A stretch of 64,000 bases of DNA from Bacillota bacterium (GTDB lineage: Bacteria; Bacillota; Clostridia; Christensenellales; UMGS416), in assembly GCA_023410875.1 (NCBI GenBank), contig JAEYPH010000012.1:18918-82917 (forward strand), read 5' to 3'. The notes under the pieces are model-generated. The model worked only from the letters and a program-made list of their open reading frames with translations. It was not told the DNA's origin and did no database searches. Shown piece by piece: positions 1 to 7,903 of the stretch; position 1 is the first letter of the stretch, and every line of letters begins with the position of its first letter. The position numbers and the translations under genes are program-made.

Positions 1-257
1 AACCCTCGGGCAACGATCTGATCTTCACGCGCAAGCTGGCCATCGCGCTTTCGGCCATCGGCATCTCCATCGCCGATCACATCATCGTCAGCGGAGAGCA
101 GGCCTACAGCTTCGCCCACGAGGGCCGCATGGAGCGCATCCTGCGGGAAGTGGAAGTGCGCATCACGATGGATGTCACGGCCTATTTGAACGGCCAAAGC
201 GCGCCAGCGGGCACGGCGATACCGCTGAGCGCCCACCAAAACCGATATCAATTCTAG
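1..257 (+). CDS. RadC-like JAB-domain protein, C-terminal part (truncated by window edge)
   Basis: The reading frame is open from the left edge (first full codon at base 3) to a TAG at 255-257. Its start lies outside the window. It begins with PSGND, then FTRKLAIALSAIGI and DHIIVSGEQAYSFAHEG. This matches the end of the RadC/UPF0758 JAB domain, where H-x-x-P-S-G leads into a helix and a D-H-(I/V)-(I/V) strand. RadC proteins are predicted metalloprotease-fold proteins of uncertain role. The residue before Pro ends in AA, so it cannot be His; it is probably Gln, Lys or Glu, hence the metal-binding HNHPSG motif may be altered. The tail after SFAHEG is about 45 residues longer than in typical RadC proteins, which usually stop near this point. 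Confidence 0.7.
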   Translation, partial: PSGNDLIFTRKLAIALSAIGISIADHIIVSGEQAYSFAHEGRMERILREVEVRITMDVTAYLNGQSAPAGTAIPLSAHQNRYQF

Positions 258-342
258 GCGCTGTTTCTTCAGCTTTACCTTAGGTATAGTGCCTCTCCTT
301 TCCGGCAATACTGATCACATATACGGAAAGGAGAATGTTGGG

Positions 343-639
343 ATGATACGCAATTTGTTCCAAAGCGCCCGCCGCAAGCCGGGCCGGGAGGCTGCCGAGC
401 CCTACTGCATGATGAACGCAGAGGGTGAATATACCGACGGCGCCCGCCGGGCCCTGCGAGAGCTGCAGACTGCCGAGCAATACTTCAATTCCATCACCGA
501 CCCCGACCTCATCGAATACGCTCTGTACGAGATTGAGGCAGCGAGGCGCAAATACGAATACATGATACGCAAGCTGCGCAGCGGCGAGGCGGCTTATGAG
601 TCCGCGTGCCCATCCTTGCAGAACGAGGCCCTACAATAA
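343..639 (+). CDS. DUF2508 family protein (YaaL-like)
   Basis: This 98-residue soluble protein contains NSITDPDLIEYALYEIEA followed by RRKYEYMIRKL. That is the signature of the DUF2508/YaaL family found beside recR and bofA in Bacillus and Clostridia. Its function is unknown. ATG 343 is chosen because AAAGGAG lies 9 bases upstream (327-333); the reading frame extends further up to 289 without a ribosome binding site. bofA follows 54 bases later on the same strand, the order also found in B. subtilis. Here, however, the pair is about 6 kb away from recR rather than directly behind it. Confidence 0.82.
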   Translation: MIRNLFQSARRKPGREAAEPYCMMNAEGEYTDGARRALRELQTAEQYFNSITDPDLIEYALYEIEAARRKYEYMIRKLRSGEAAYESACPSLQNEALQ

Positions 640-693
640 AACAAACGCATATTGGCGGTTCACCATGGATATACATGACATGGGGGGATCGCC

Positions 694-966
694 ATGTCTG
701 TACCGATCCAGATGATACTGGCCTATGCGCTGGGGCTGCTGGCGCTGTATGCATTCGGGTGGCTGCTTCTGGTGCCGTTCAAGTTCCTCTACCGGCTGCT
801 GCTCAATGGGCTTATGGGCGGCCTGCTGCTGCTGATTTTGAACCTGCTGCGCGACAGCATCGGGTTTGCTTTGGGCATGAACCCGATCACCGCGCTGATC
901 GCGGGATTGCTGGGTGTGCCGGGGGTTGCTTTGATTCTGCTGTTTCCGGTGCTGACCGGAGGATGA
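694..966 (+). CDS. bofA: BofA-like pro-sigma-K processing inhibitor
   Basis: This 90-residue protein consists almost entirely of hydrophobic segments. Residues about 6-28 and 30-50 look like membrane helices, and the C-terminal third holds NPITALIAGLLGVPGVALI, the conserved BofA-family tail (N-x-x-T-x-x-x-x-G-x-x-G-x-P-G). In Bacillus, BofA sits in the outer forespore membrane and holds the SpoIVFB protease inactive until a forespore signal arrives. Start ATG 694 follows a GGGGGG tract. The gene supports a spore-forming ancestry. It forms a likely operon with the DUF2508 gene. Confidence 0.88.
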   Translation: MSVPIQMILAYALGLLALYAFGWLLLVPFKFLYRLLLNGLMGGLLLLILNLLRDSIGFALGMNPITALIAGLLGVPGVALILLFPVLTGG

Positions 967-1395
967 GGTTCTAGATGCATAACCCCACGAGTCCTTGCGT
1001 ATGGATATTAACTTATTGATCCGTATTCGTCGTAGGGCCTGTGCATCTGTGGAAAACCGCGAAACGTGGCAGAATCCAGCCGAAGTCGCAAGCGCCCTCT
1101 CTGTGGAAAGCGGTGGATAAATCGACAGGAACCGGCTGTCCTTCCTCGCCGATTCGGCAAAACCACCGCGTCACCACCCGATAGAGCGATTTTATAGCCC
1201 TGAGAACGGAGATATCCGCCGGGATATCCCAAGATTCATACAAGCTGTGCACCTTCCGGCGCGCGCAAATCGCCGCGCTTTGCCCACAGCCCGTGTATAA
1301 AAGCATCTTTTTGGCCTTTTGCTGGCAGGTTTCTGTTGAAAGCGCTGTGCATATTGTTAAAATAGGCTTATCTTTGTCTAGGGAGAATGTGCCCC
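967..1395. other. Intergenic region, 429 bp, no gene recognised
   Basis: No reading frame here has a credible start site or a family signature. The two minus-strand frames at 1008-1306 are short, Arg/Cys-rich and lack a ribosome binding site. The only clear signal is a promoter-like pair near the right end, listed separately. A 10-base palindrome GGGATATCCC lies near 1221-1230. Partial DnaA-box-like TGTGGAAA words occur but do not match the full 9-mer. Confidence 0.5.
1336..1363 (+). promoter_or_regulatory. Sigma-A type promoter for the 1396 acetyltransferase
   Basis: TTGAAA at 1336-1341 and TAAAAT at 1358-1363 are separated by 16 bases. They lie about 30 bases before the start codon of the acetyltransferase. 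Both hexamers match five of six consensus bases. Confidence 0.6.
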
Positions 1396-1986
1396 ATGCT
1401 CGATAAGTCTTTAGAATACCGCAATCTGCTGATGCGCCGCCCCGCCGGCGAGCCCATTCACGAAGCCAAACTGCCGCCGGGATATACCTTTGGGCTCTAC
1501 CAAGTGGGAGACGAGGCCCACTGGGCGCGCATCGAGACCGCCGTGCTGGAATTCGACGACGAAGCCCAGGCGCTGGAATGCGTACGCCGGGATTATCTGG
1601 ACTTCCACGGCGAATCCAGCCGGCGCATGCTGTTCATCCGCGAACCCGGCGGCCTGCCGGTGGCCACATTCACCGCGTGGTGGCAGTACACCGGGCAGCG
1701 CCGCGACCCATGGGTGCACTGGGTGGGCGTACACCCGGAGCACCAAAGCCGAGGCCTGGGCCGGGCCATTGTGGCCCAGGGCGTGCGCCTGATGGCGGAC
1801 ATCGAAGGCGACCGGGATTTCTACCTGCACACCCAGACTTGGAGCCACCGGGCAGTGGGGCTGTATCTGTGGGCAGGCTTCCGCTTTTTGCCCGACGGGC
1901 AGAGCGCCGGCGGCTCACCCAATGAGAATGCCGTGGGCTTAGAGGTCCTGCGCCGGGCGGGGTTCACATACTTGAACGCACACTAG
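1396..1986 (+). CDS. GNAT family N-acetyltransferase
   Basis: This 196-residue protein carries the acetyl-CoA pyrophosphate-binding motif A of GNAT enzymes near residues 115-135: VGVHPEHQSRGLGRAIV (Q/R-x-x-G-x-G/A). The substrate cannot be read from the sequence. ATG 1396 is preferred over ATG 1387 because AGGGAG at 1380-1385 lies 10 bases before it but overlaps the earlier start. The C-terminal region (HTQTWSHRAVGLYLWAGF) fits the last GNAT strand-helix. The stop codon overlaps by 4 bases the stop of the convergent zinc-ribbon gene. Confidence 0.85.
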   Translation: MLDKSLEYRNLLMRRPAGEPIHEAKLPPGYTFGLYQVGDEAHWARIETAVLEFDDEAQALECVRRDYLDFHGESSRRMLFIREPGGLPVATFTAWWQYTGQRRDPWVHWVGVHPEHQSRGLGRAIVAQGVRLMADIEGDRDFYLHTQTWSHRAVGLYLWAGFRFLPDGQSAGGSPNENAVGLEVLRRAGFTYLNAH

Positions 1987-2669
1987 GATGAGGCAGGCGT
2001 CTGTGGCTTTTGGTCGTCATGCCCGCTCATCCCCTGCCACCACCCGCTCCATTCCTGCTTCCAGCGCCGGGCTTCCTGGCGATAGCGCAAGGTCTGCGGG
2101 TCGTCCCGCCCTTCGGAAAGTTGGTCCAGAAAAACCATGATGTCGTACAGCTTGCCCTGCATCAGGTTGACCGCCGCCGATCGCGTGGGCAGATCCGGCC
2201 GGGCCTTCAGGGAATAATGGAAAGCGTGAATCAGACGGTCGATGCACAGAAATTTTTCGCCGGTCTCCTTGCACAGCGGCCACTGCCGCACGTAAAGGGC
2301 GAAGGCTTCCACGGCGCCGCCGGGGTTCAGCTGCTTGCGCTTGTGGTTGAGGCAGAACTCCCCCCAGGTCATGCTGAGCCCGCACGCCGGGCAGCCATAG
2401 CGGTTGTCCCTGCTGTCCTTGCAGCGCTCTCCCTGCAGCGCCATCAAAGGCCCCGGCGGGTTCGCGGCTTCGCACCGGGGGCAGCGCCAACGCTGCCGCT
2501 GGGCGTCTTCGATGTAAAGGATGTCGGCGCATCGCAGATAGAGCGCCGTGCCGATGTCGTCCAACAGGTCGTCGTCGTGCAAACCCGCGGCGTCATTGCG
2601 GTAGGCCCGGGCCAATGCTTCTTTTTCGATTCGGGGAGACCAATGAATACTGCCGTCCATCCACTGCAT
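1983..2669 (-). CDS. Zinc-ribbon protein of unknown function
   Basis: This 228-residue protein is not recognised as a characterised family. It has two CxxC pairs, WRCPRCEAANPPG and YGCPACGLSMTWGEFC, spaced like a zinc ribbon in the middle third. A helical C-terminal half (LPTRSAAVNLMQGKLYDIM) follows, and the end is Trp/Gln-rich. Start ATG at 2667-2669 is preferred because AAGGAG precedes it by 9 bases; upstream in-frame codons to 2702 have no ribosome binding site. It converges with the GNAT gene, so the two are not an operon. A nucleic-acid or protein-binding role is plausible but unproven. Confidence 0.65.
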   Translation of the reverse strand: MQWMDGSIHWSPRIEKEALARAYRNDAAGLHDDDLLDDIGTALYLRCADILYIEDAQRQRWRCPRCEAANPPGPLMALQGERCKDSRDNRYGCPACGLSMTWGEFCLNHKRKQLNPGGAVEAFALYVRQWPLCKETGEKFLCIDRLIHAFHYSLKARPDLPTRSAAVNLMQGKLYDIMVFLDQLSEGRDDPQTLRYRQEARRWKQEWSGWWQGMSGHDDQKPQTPASS

Positions 2670-2797
2670 GGCGACGCTCTCCTTACAGACCGATATCCAC
2701 ATTAGTATATTTTAGAAATAACCTGGGCACAACGGGTGTTTCTATGTCCTGGTAACTATGTTAAAATAAGACCACTCTGTTTATTGGGAGTGTCAGC

Positions 2798-4828
2798 ATG
2801 AAACGCTATCCGCCCATCAGCCCCAAGATGCCCCATCTGATCCACGGCGGCGATTACAACCCCGACCAGTGGATGGCGACCAAGGAAGTCTGGAAAGAAG
2901 ATATGCGCCTGGCCAAGCTGGCCGGCATCAATTCGCTGTCCATCGGCATCTTTTCCTGGGTGTCACTGGAGCCCGAGGATGGCCGCTATACCTTCGAGTG
3001 GATGGATGAGGTCATGGATATGCTGGCCGACAACGGCATGGTGGCCGTGCTGGCCACGCCTTCCGGCGCGCGCCCGGCGTGGATGAGCCAGAAATACCCC
3101 GAGGTGCTGCGGGTCAATGAGGACCGCCATCGCATCCTGCACGGCCAGCGCCACAACCACTGTTACACGTCGCCGGTCTATCGGCGCAAGGTCCGCGAGA
3201 TCAACACGTTGCTGGCCCAGCGCTACAAGGACCACCCGGCCCTGGGCATCTGGCACCTTAGCAACGAATACGGTGGCGAATGCCACTGCGAACTGTGCCA
3301 GCAGGCCTTCCGCGACTGGCTCAAGGCCCGTTACGGCACGCTGGACAACCTGAACCAGCGCTGGTGGACGGCATTCTGGAGCCATACCTACACCGATTGG
3401 TCGCAGTTGGAATCCCCTTCCATGCGCGGCGAGTTTTCGGTGCACGGGCTGGAGCTGGCGTGGAAGCGCTTTGTGACCGAGCAGACCGTGGACTTCATGA
3501 AGGCCGAGGCCGCGCCGCTCAAGGAGATCACGCCGGACATTCCGGTCACGACCAACATGATGGGCTTTTACGATGGCCTGAATTATTTCCGCCTGTCCGA
3601 GGAGCTGGACATCGCCTCCTGGGACAACTATCCGCTGTGGAGCACCACCGACAAGGACATCGACGTGGCCTCCATGGCCAGCTTCCTGCACGACTTCTGC
3701 CGGGGTTTAAAGGATGGCAAGCCGTGGATGCTCATGGAAAGCTCGCCCTCGGCGACCAACTGGCAGCCCGTGGGCAAGCTGCGCCGCCCCGGCGGCCACA
3801 AGCTCTACAGCTGCCAGGCAATAGCCCATGGCAGTGATACCGTACAATATTTCCAGTACCGCAAGTCCCGCGGTAGCGCAGAGAAGTTCCACGGCGCGGT
3901 CGTGGACCATGAGGGCAGCGAGAACACCCGCGTGTTCCGCGAGGTTGCCGACACCGGCGCGCTGATGAAAAAGCTGGACGACGTCGTCGGCTGCACGACG
4001 CATTCCCAGGTCGCCATCGTCTACGACGTCGAGAACCGCTGGGCTCTGAAGGCCGCCGCGGGTTTCAAGCGCGACAAGAAATACGTGGAGACGCTGCTCA
4101 GCCATTATAAGCCCTTCTGGCAGGCCGGCGTGTCCGTGGACATCGTGGATTCCACGAAGCCGCTGGACGGTTACAAATTGGTCGTGGCGCCAATGCTGTA
4201 TATGCTGCGCCCTGGCATGGCTGAGAAGTTGGATGCCTTCGTGCGCGCCGGCGGCACGTTGGTCACAACCTACATGAGCGGCTATGTGGATGAGGACGAC
4301 CTGTGCTTCCTGGGCGGCTTCCCCGGCCCGCTCAAGGAAACGATGGGCGTGTGGTGCGAGGAGATGGATTCCCTGCCCGACGGCGAGAGCCGCGCGGTCA
4401 AGTATGACGGTCAGGAATATCTAGCCCACGACTTCTGCGAGATCATCCACCTGCGCGGCGCCCAGGCCATGGGCGTGTACGATGAGGACTTCTACGAGGG
4501 CATGCCGGCGGTCACCCGCAACGCCGTGGGCAAGGGCGAAGCGTGGTTTGTGGCCGCGCGGATGGACGCCTCCTTCCAGCGGGACTTCTTCTGCCAGCGC
4601 CTGCAGCAGCTGGGCATCATGGGCACGCTGGAGGCCGAGCTGCCCAACGGCGTCACCGCTCAAACGCGCACCGACGGCCAGCACGAGTACGTGTTCGTTA
4701 TGAACTTTCTGGCCAACGGCGCCACCGTGGATGTGGGCCAAGGCGGCGTGGACATGGACACCGGCAAGCCGGTATCCGGCGAAGTGGAGCTTCCCCCCCG
4801 CGGCTTACTGATATTTAAACGGGGATAA
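2798..4828 (+). CDS. GH42 beta-galactosidase
   Basis: This 676-residue cytoplasmic enzyme (no signal peptide) has the glycoside hydrolase 42 layout: a TIM barrel (about residues 15-390), a trimerisation domain of flavodoxin-like type (about 400-600) and a short beta domain. The N-terminal GGDYNPDQW and the acid/base region WHLSNEYGG (Glu near residue 157) are typical. The likely nucleophile is the Glu in MLMESSPS, near residue 314. GECHCELC just after the acid/base matches the cysteine cluster that binds zinc in many GH42 enzymes. It should release galactose from beta-galactosides taken up as oligosaccharides. It is separated from dnaX by only 13 bases and could be co-transcribed with it. Confidence 0.9.
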   Translation: MKRYPPISPKMPHLIHGGDYNPDQWMATKEVWKEDMRLAKLAGINSLSIGIFSWVSLEPEDGRYTFEWMDEVMDMLADNGMVAVLATPSGARPAWMSQKYPEVLRVNEDRHRILHGQRHNHCYTSPVYRRKVREINTLLAQRYKDHPALGIWHLSNEYGGECHCELCQQAFRDWLKARYGTLDNLNQRWWTAFWSHTYTDWSQLESPSMRGEFSVHGLELAWKRFVTEQTVDFMKAEAAPLKEITPDIPVTTNMMGFYDGLNYFRLSEELDIASWDNYPLWSTTDKDIDVASMASFLHDFCRGLKDGKPWMLMESSPSATNWQPVGKLRRPGGHKLYSCQAIAHGSDTVQYFQYRKSRGSAEKFHGAVVDHEGSENTRVFREVADTGALMKKLDDVVGCTTHSQVAIVYDVENRWALKAAAGFKRDKKYVETLLSHYKPFWQAGVSVDIVDSTKPLDGYKLVVAPMLYMLRPGMAEKLDAFVRAGGTLVTTYMSGYVDEDDLCFLGGFPGPLKETMGVWCEEMDSLPDGESRAVKYDGQEYLAHDFCEIIHLRGAQAMGVYDEDFYEGMPAVTRNAVGKGEAWFVAARMDASFQRDFFCQRLQQLGIMGTLEAELPNGVTAQTRTDGQHEYVFVMNFLANGATVDVGQGGVDMDTGKPVSGEVELPPRGLLIFKRG

Positions 4829-4841
4829 GGAAGGTAGTATA

Positions 4842-6650
4842 TTGGCTTATCGCGCGCTGTATCGCAAATACCGGCCCAGGCTGTTCGAGGACATCATCGG
4901 TCAGCCCGGCCTCGTGCAGGCGCTGCGCTCCCAGGTAGACGCAGGCAGGGTCAGCCATGCCTATCTCTTCAGCGGCCCCCGGGGCACCGGCAAGACTTCG
5001 GCGGCCAAGGTGCTCTCCCGGGCCATCAACTGCGAGAACCCCCAGCACGGCGAGGCCTGCGGCCGCTGCCGCCCGTGCACGGAGCTGGGCACCGACACCA
5101 ATATGGACATCGTGGAGATCGACGCCGCCAGCAACAACTCGGTGGACAAGGTCCGCGAGATGCTGGAGAACGTCAAATACATGCCCGCCGTGGGCCGCTA
5201 CCGCGTGTACATCGTGGACGAGGTGCACATGCTCTCCACGTCGGCCTTCAACGCGCTGCTCAAGACGCTGGAGGAGCCGCCGGCCCACGTCGTGTTCATA
5301 CTGGCCACGACCGAGCCCCATAAGCTGCCGGCCACGGTGCTTTCCCGGTGCCAGCAGTTCGCCTTCAAACGCATCGGCGCGGGGCAGATGGCCGAGCTGC
5401 TGGCCGGCGTGCTGGCCCGCGAGGGCGGCGAAGCCGAGCCTGAGGCGCTGAACGCCATTGCCCGGGCCGCCGACGGCGGCATGCGCGACGCGCTGAGCCT
5501 GCTGGACCAGTGCCTTTCGCTGGGCGAAGGCCGTGTGACGCTGCCCCAGGTGCTAAGCCTGCTGGGCGCTGCCGACAGCGGCTATTTCTTCGAGCTGGCC
5601 GACAGCATACTAAGCGGCGACACCGCCCGGGCCGTGGAGCTGCTGGACCGCTTTTTGAACAACGGCGGCGACATCAAGACCTGGGCGGTGGATCTGTGCC
5701 GCCACCTGCGGGACGTCTACATCGCCGCCTTCGCCCGCGACGTGGCCGCGGCGCTGGATGTGGATGCTGACGCCGCCGGGCGCTTTGCAGCTCAGGCCAA
5801 GCGCTTCGCTCCCGGCGACACCTTGCGGGCGCTGGGCGTGCTCAGCGATCTGGAAGGCTCGCTGCGCTACGCCGCCAACCCCCGGATACTGGCGGAGGTC
5901 GCCATGTTCCGCTGTGTGCGCGCCGAGAAGGCTGCCAGCTACGAAGCGCTGCTGACGCGAGTGGAACGCTTGGAAGCGGCATTCAACGAGGGTGTGGCAA
6001 TCAGCGCTCCCCCGCAGCCGGAAGCCATCCAGAGCGCTGCAGAGAGGCCACAGGCCGCTTCGCGCGCCAAGGAGGCCCCTCCCGCCGCCTCTGCCCCCGC
6101 CGATGTCCCTCCGTGGGAGGAGGCTCCACCCTGGGACGAGGCGCCGCCGCAGGAGGCTCCGCCGCAAAGGAGTGCCCCTGCCCAGAGCGCCCGACCGGCC
6201 CCCGCTCCGCAGCCGCGCCGGGAGGAGCCCCGCGAGCAGCCTCGCGCCACGGCGCCGGCAGCCGCGCCTGCGCCGGCCAAGCAGCAGGCCGACATGCCCG
6301 AGACCGCCGGCAGCCGCGCCGCCAACAAGCTGTGGCAGGCGGCGCTGGAGCACATGCGCAGCCAGCCATCCTTCGTGAGCCTGGTGGGCCTGGCGGCCAA
6401 GGGCAAGGGCATCGCTTATGACGAAGGGGTGCTGACGCTGCTGTTTGCGCCCAACGACGAGGGCACCATCGCGATGCTGGGCGAAGCCAAGCGCATGGAG
6501 AAGATGCGGACCGTGCTGGAGAAGATCGCCGGGCGCCCGGTGGCGCTGCGCTTCCAGACCAAGGAATGGTCCGAGGCCGAGCAGCGCTTCATCGAGCAAT
6601 CCATGGCGGCCATCCCCAAGGGGATTTCCGTGACCATTGAAAAGGATTAG
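4842..6650 (+). CDS. dnaX: DNA polymerase III subunit gamma/tau
   Basis: This is the clamp-loader ATPase, 602 residues. It starts at TTG 4842 behind AAGGAAGG, giving the canonical MAYRALYRKYRP start. The Walker A motif is GPRGTGKTSAAK (about residue 45). The four-cysteine zinc module follows (CENPQHGEACGRCRPC), then Walker B-type DEVHMLS and the sensor region LSRCQQFAFKR. Residues about 390-480 form a Pro/Ala-rich linker, and the last about 110 residues form the tau C-terminal domain. The next genes are ybaB and recR, the usual order in Firmicutes. I see no obvious A-rich slippery site for gamma production. The gene points towards oriC at 14.6 kb, so it is transcribed against the replication fork. 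Confidence 0.96.
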   Translation: MAYRALYRKYRPRLFEDIIGQPGLVQALRSQVDAGRVSHAYLFSGPRGTGKTSAAKVLSRAINCENPQHGEACGRCRPCTELGTDTNMDIVEIDAASNNSVDKVREMLENVKYMPAVGRYRVYIVDEVHMLSTSAFNALLKTLEEPPAHVVFILATTEPHKLPATVLSRCQQFAFKRIGAGQMAELLAGVLAREGGEAEPEALNAIARAADGGMRDALSLLDQCLSLGEGRVTLPQVLSLLGAADSGYFFELADSILSGDTARAVELLDRFLNNGGDIKTWAVDLCRHLRDVYIAAFARDVAAALDVDADAAGRFAAQAKRFAPGDTLRALGVLSDLEGSLRYAANPRILAEVAMFRCVRAEKAASYEALLTRVERLEAAFNEGVAISAPPQPEAIQSAAERPQAASRAKEAPPAASAPADVPPWEEAPPWDEAPPQEAPPQRSAPAQSARPAPAPQPRREEPREQPRATAPAAAPAPAKQQADMPETAGSRAANKLWQAALEHMRSQPSFVSLVGLAAKGKGIAYDEGVLTLLFAPNDEGTIAMLGEAKRMEKMRTVLEKIAGRPVALRFQTKEWSEAEQRFIEQSMAAIPKGISVTIEKD

Positions 6651-6672
6651 CAGCAGGTTATACGAGACTTGC

Positions 6673-6691
6673 CTTCCCCTCCGAGGGGAAG
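6673..6691 (+). promoter_or_regulatory. Perfect hairpin between dnaX and ybaB
   Basis: CTTCCCCT and AGGGGAAG pair perfectly around a CCG loop, 23 bases after the dnaX stop. There is no U-run directly after it, so it is more likely an mRNA stability or processing element than a full terminator. The SRP RNA gene often found next to dnaX in Firmicutes was looked for here and is not visible. Confidence 0.4.
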
Positions 6692-6787
6692 CCATGATTT
6701 TTCGCGTGGAAAGAGCAAACCCGATCATAGAATAAACCACACCACTTCGCGGCGAAGATCGCCGGCGAAACAAGGAGGATTTTTAGA

Positions 6788-7126
6788 ATGCCAAAACCGA
6801 GTTTCCCCATGGGCGGCGGCAACATGCAGCAGCTGATGCGCCAGGCCCAGAAGATGCAGCAGGACATGGCCCGCGTGCAGGCCGAGCTGGAGGAAAAGGA
6901 AGTGACCGCCAGCGCCGGCGGCGGCGTCGTCACCGTGGTCGTGACCGGCAAGAAGGTCCTAAAGTCCATCACGATCAAGCCCGAGGCCGTGGACCCTGAG
7001 GACGTGGAGATGCTCCAGGACATGGTGCTGGCCGCCGTGAACGAAGGCCTGCGCATGGCCGGCGAAATGGCCGAGGCCGACCTGGCCCGCGTGACTGGCG
7101 GCATGGGGATGCCGGGTCTGTTTTAA
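6788..7126 (+). CDS. YbaB/EbfC family nucleoid-associated protein
   Basis: This 112-residue protein starts with MPKPSFPMGGGNMQQLMRQAQKMQQ-like sequence and continues through EVTASAGGGVVTVVVTG and KPEAVDPEDVEMLQDMV. These are the conserved features of the YbaB/EbfC dimeric DNA-binding family. ATG 6788 follows AAGGAGG at a good distance. The stop codon is immediately followed by the recR start, so translation is probably coupled. The family coats DNA and is almost always found between dnaX and recR in this phylum. Confidence 0.93.
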   Translation: MPKPSFPMGGGNMQQLMRQAQKMQQDMARVQAELEEKEVTASAGGGVVTVVVTGKKVLKSITIKPEAVDPEDVEMLQDMVLAAVNEGLRMAGEMAEADLARVTGGMGMPGLF

Positions 7127-7726
7127 ATGAGCGCCTATCTGGAGCCGCTGGCGCGGCTGTTGAACGCGCTGAGCAAGCTGCCCGGCGTGGGCAAGCGCTC
7201 TGCCGCGCGGCTGGCCTATTACATTCTGGAGCAGCCCGAGGCCGACGTGCGCGAGCTGGCTGAGGCCATCTACCGCGCCCGGCGGGATGTGCACCACTGC
7301 AGCGTGTGCGGCAACTACACCGCCGAGGACATGTGCGGCCTGTGCCTGGACGACCGGCGGGACCGCACCTGCATCTGCGTCGTGCGCGACCCCCGGGACA
7401 TCGCGGCCGTGGAGCGCTCCGGCAGCTACCACGGCCTTTATCACGTGCTGCACGGTGTGATCTCCCCCAATGAGAACCGCGGCCCCGAGGACATCCGCAT
7501 CAAGGAGCTGCTGATGCGCCTGGCCGACGGCGCCGTGCGCGAGGTCATACTGGCCACCAACGCCGACCTGGAGGGCGAGGCCACAGCCCTCTACATCGCC
7601 CGGCTTATAAAGCCGCTGGGCATTGTCGTCTCAAGGCTGGCCCAGGGTATCCAGGTGGGCGGGGACTTGGAGTATGCCGACGAAGTTACTTTGGCGCGGG
7701 CGCTGGACAACCGTAGAGAAATGTAG
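7127..7726 (+). CDS. recR: Recombination mediator protein RecR
   Basis: This 199-residue protein has all RecR parts. They are the N-terminal helix-hairpin-helix (LSKLPGVGKRSAARLA), the C4 zinc finger (CSVCGNYTAEDMCGLCLD), and the Toprim domain starting CVVRDPRDIAAVE and containing ATNADLEGEATALYI. It ends with the Walker B-like GIVVSRLAQGIQVGGDLEYAD. RecR works with RecF/RecO to load RecA on gapped DNA. ATG 7127 abuts the ybaB stop. It lies in an operon with dnaX and ybaB. recF is not found beside dnaN in this window. Confidence 0.96.
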   Translation: MSAYLEPLARLLNALSKLPGVGKRSAARLAYYILEQPEADVRELAEAIYRARRDVHHCSVCGNYTAEDMCGLCLDDRRDRTCICVVRDPRDIAAVERSGSYHGLYHVLHGVISPNENRGPEDIRIKELLMRLADGAVREVILATNADLEGEATALYIARLIKPLGIVVSRLAQGIQVGGDLEYADEVTLARALDNRREM

Positions 7727-7768
7727 AGCCCTGCCTTTTCAAGGCTATCACGTTTCATCATTAATTAA

Positions 7769-7834
7769 ATGGGTCCGAAGGTTTCCAAAGGGCGATCGGA
7801 AAGCCCTTTGGTCGCGCCCGATGGCGCGAAATCT
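7769..7834 (+). repeat. R1 two-hairpin intergenic repeat, copy A
   Basis: This copy holds a perfect 9-bp inverted repeat CCAAAGGGC/GCCCTTTGG around a GATCGGAAA loop. A second small stem GCGCC-CGAT-GGCGC follows, then GAAATC. Nearly identical sequence occurs at 11031-11220, 21465-21543 and 26231-26305. It lies downstream of recR and upstream of the GH116 gene, so it may end recR transcription. Confidence 0.85.
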
Positions 7835-7903
7835 TGACCGTTGCTTATCATAGCACTTTATGCGCTTAGCGCAATAACTCCTGCATATAAAGGAGAGCCT
7901 ATT

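Noticed and set aside
1008..1306. Minus-strand frames (74 and 97 residues) in the gap after bofA
   Set aside because: No start site, no family and improbable composition.
4842..6650. Programmed frameshift in dnaX for gamma production
   Set aside because: No A-rich slippery site of the A6G kind is apparent.
5610..6773. Minus-strand frame of 387 residues opposite dnaX
   Set aside because: Gly/Arg-rich complement of the Pro/Ala-rich dnaX linker; no signals.
6651..6787. SRP RNA gene next to dnaX
   Set aside because: Although often adjacent to dnaX, the spacer is too short and lacks the GNAR-loop domain.
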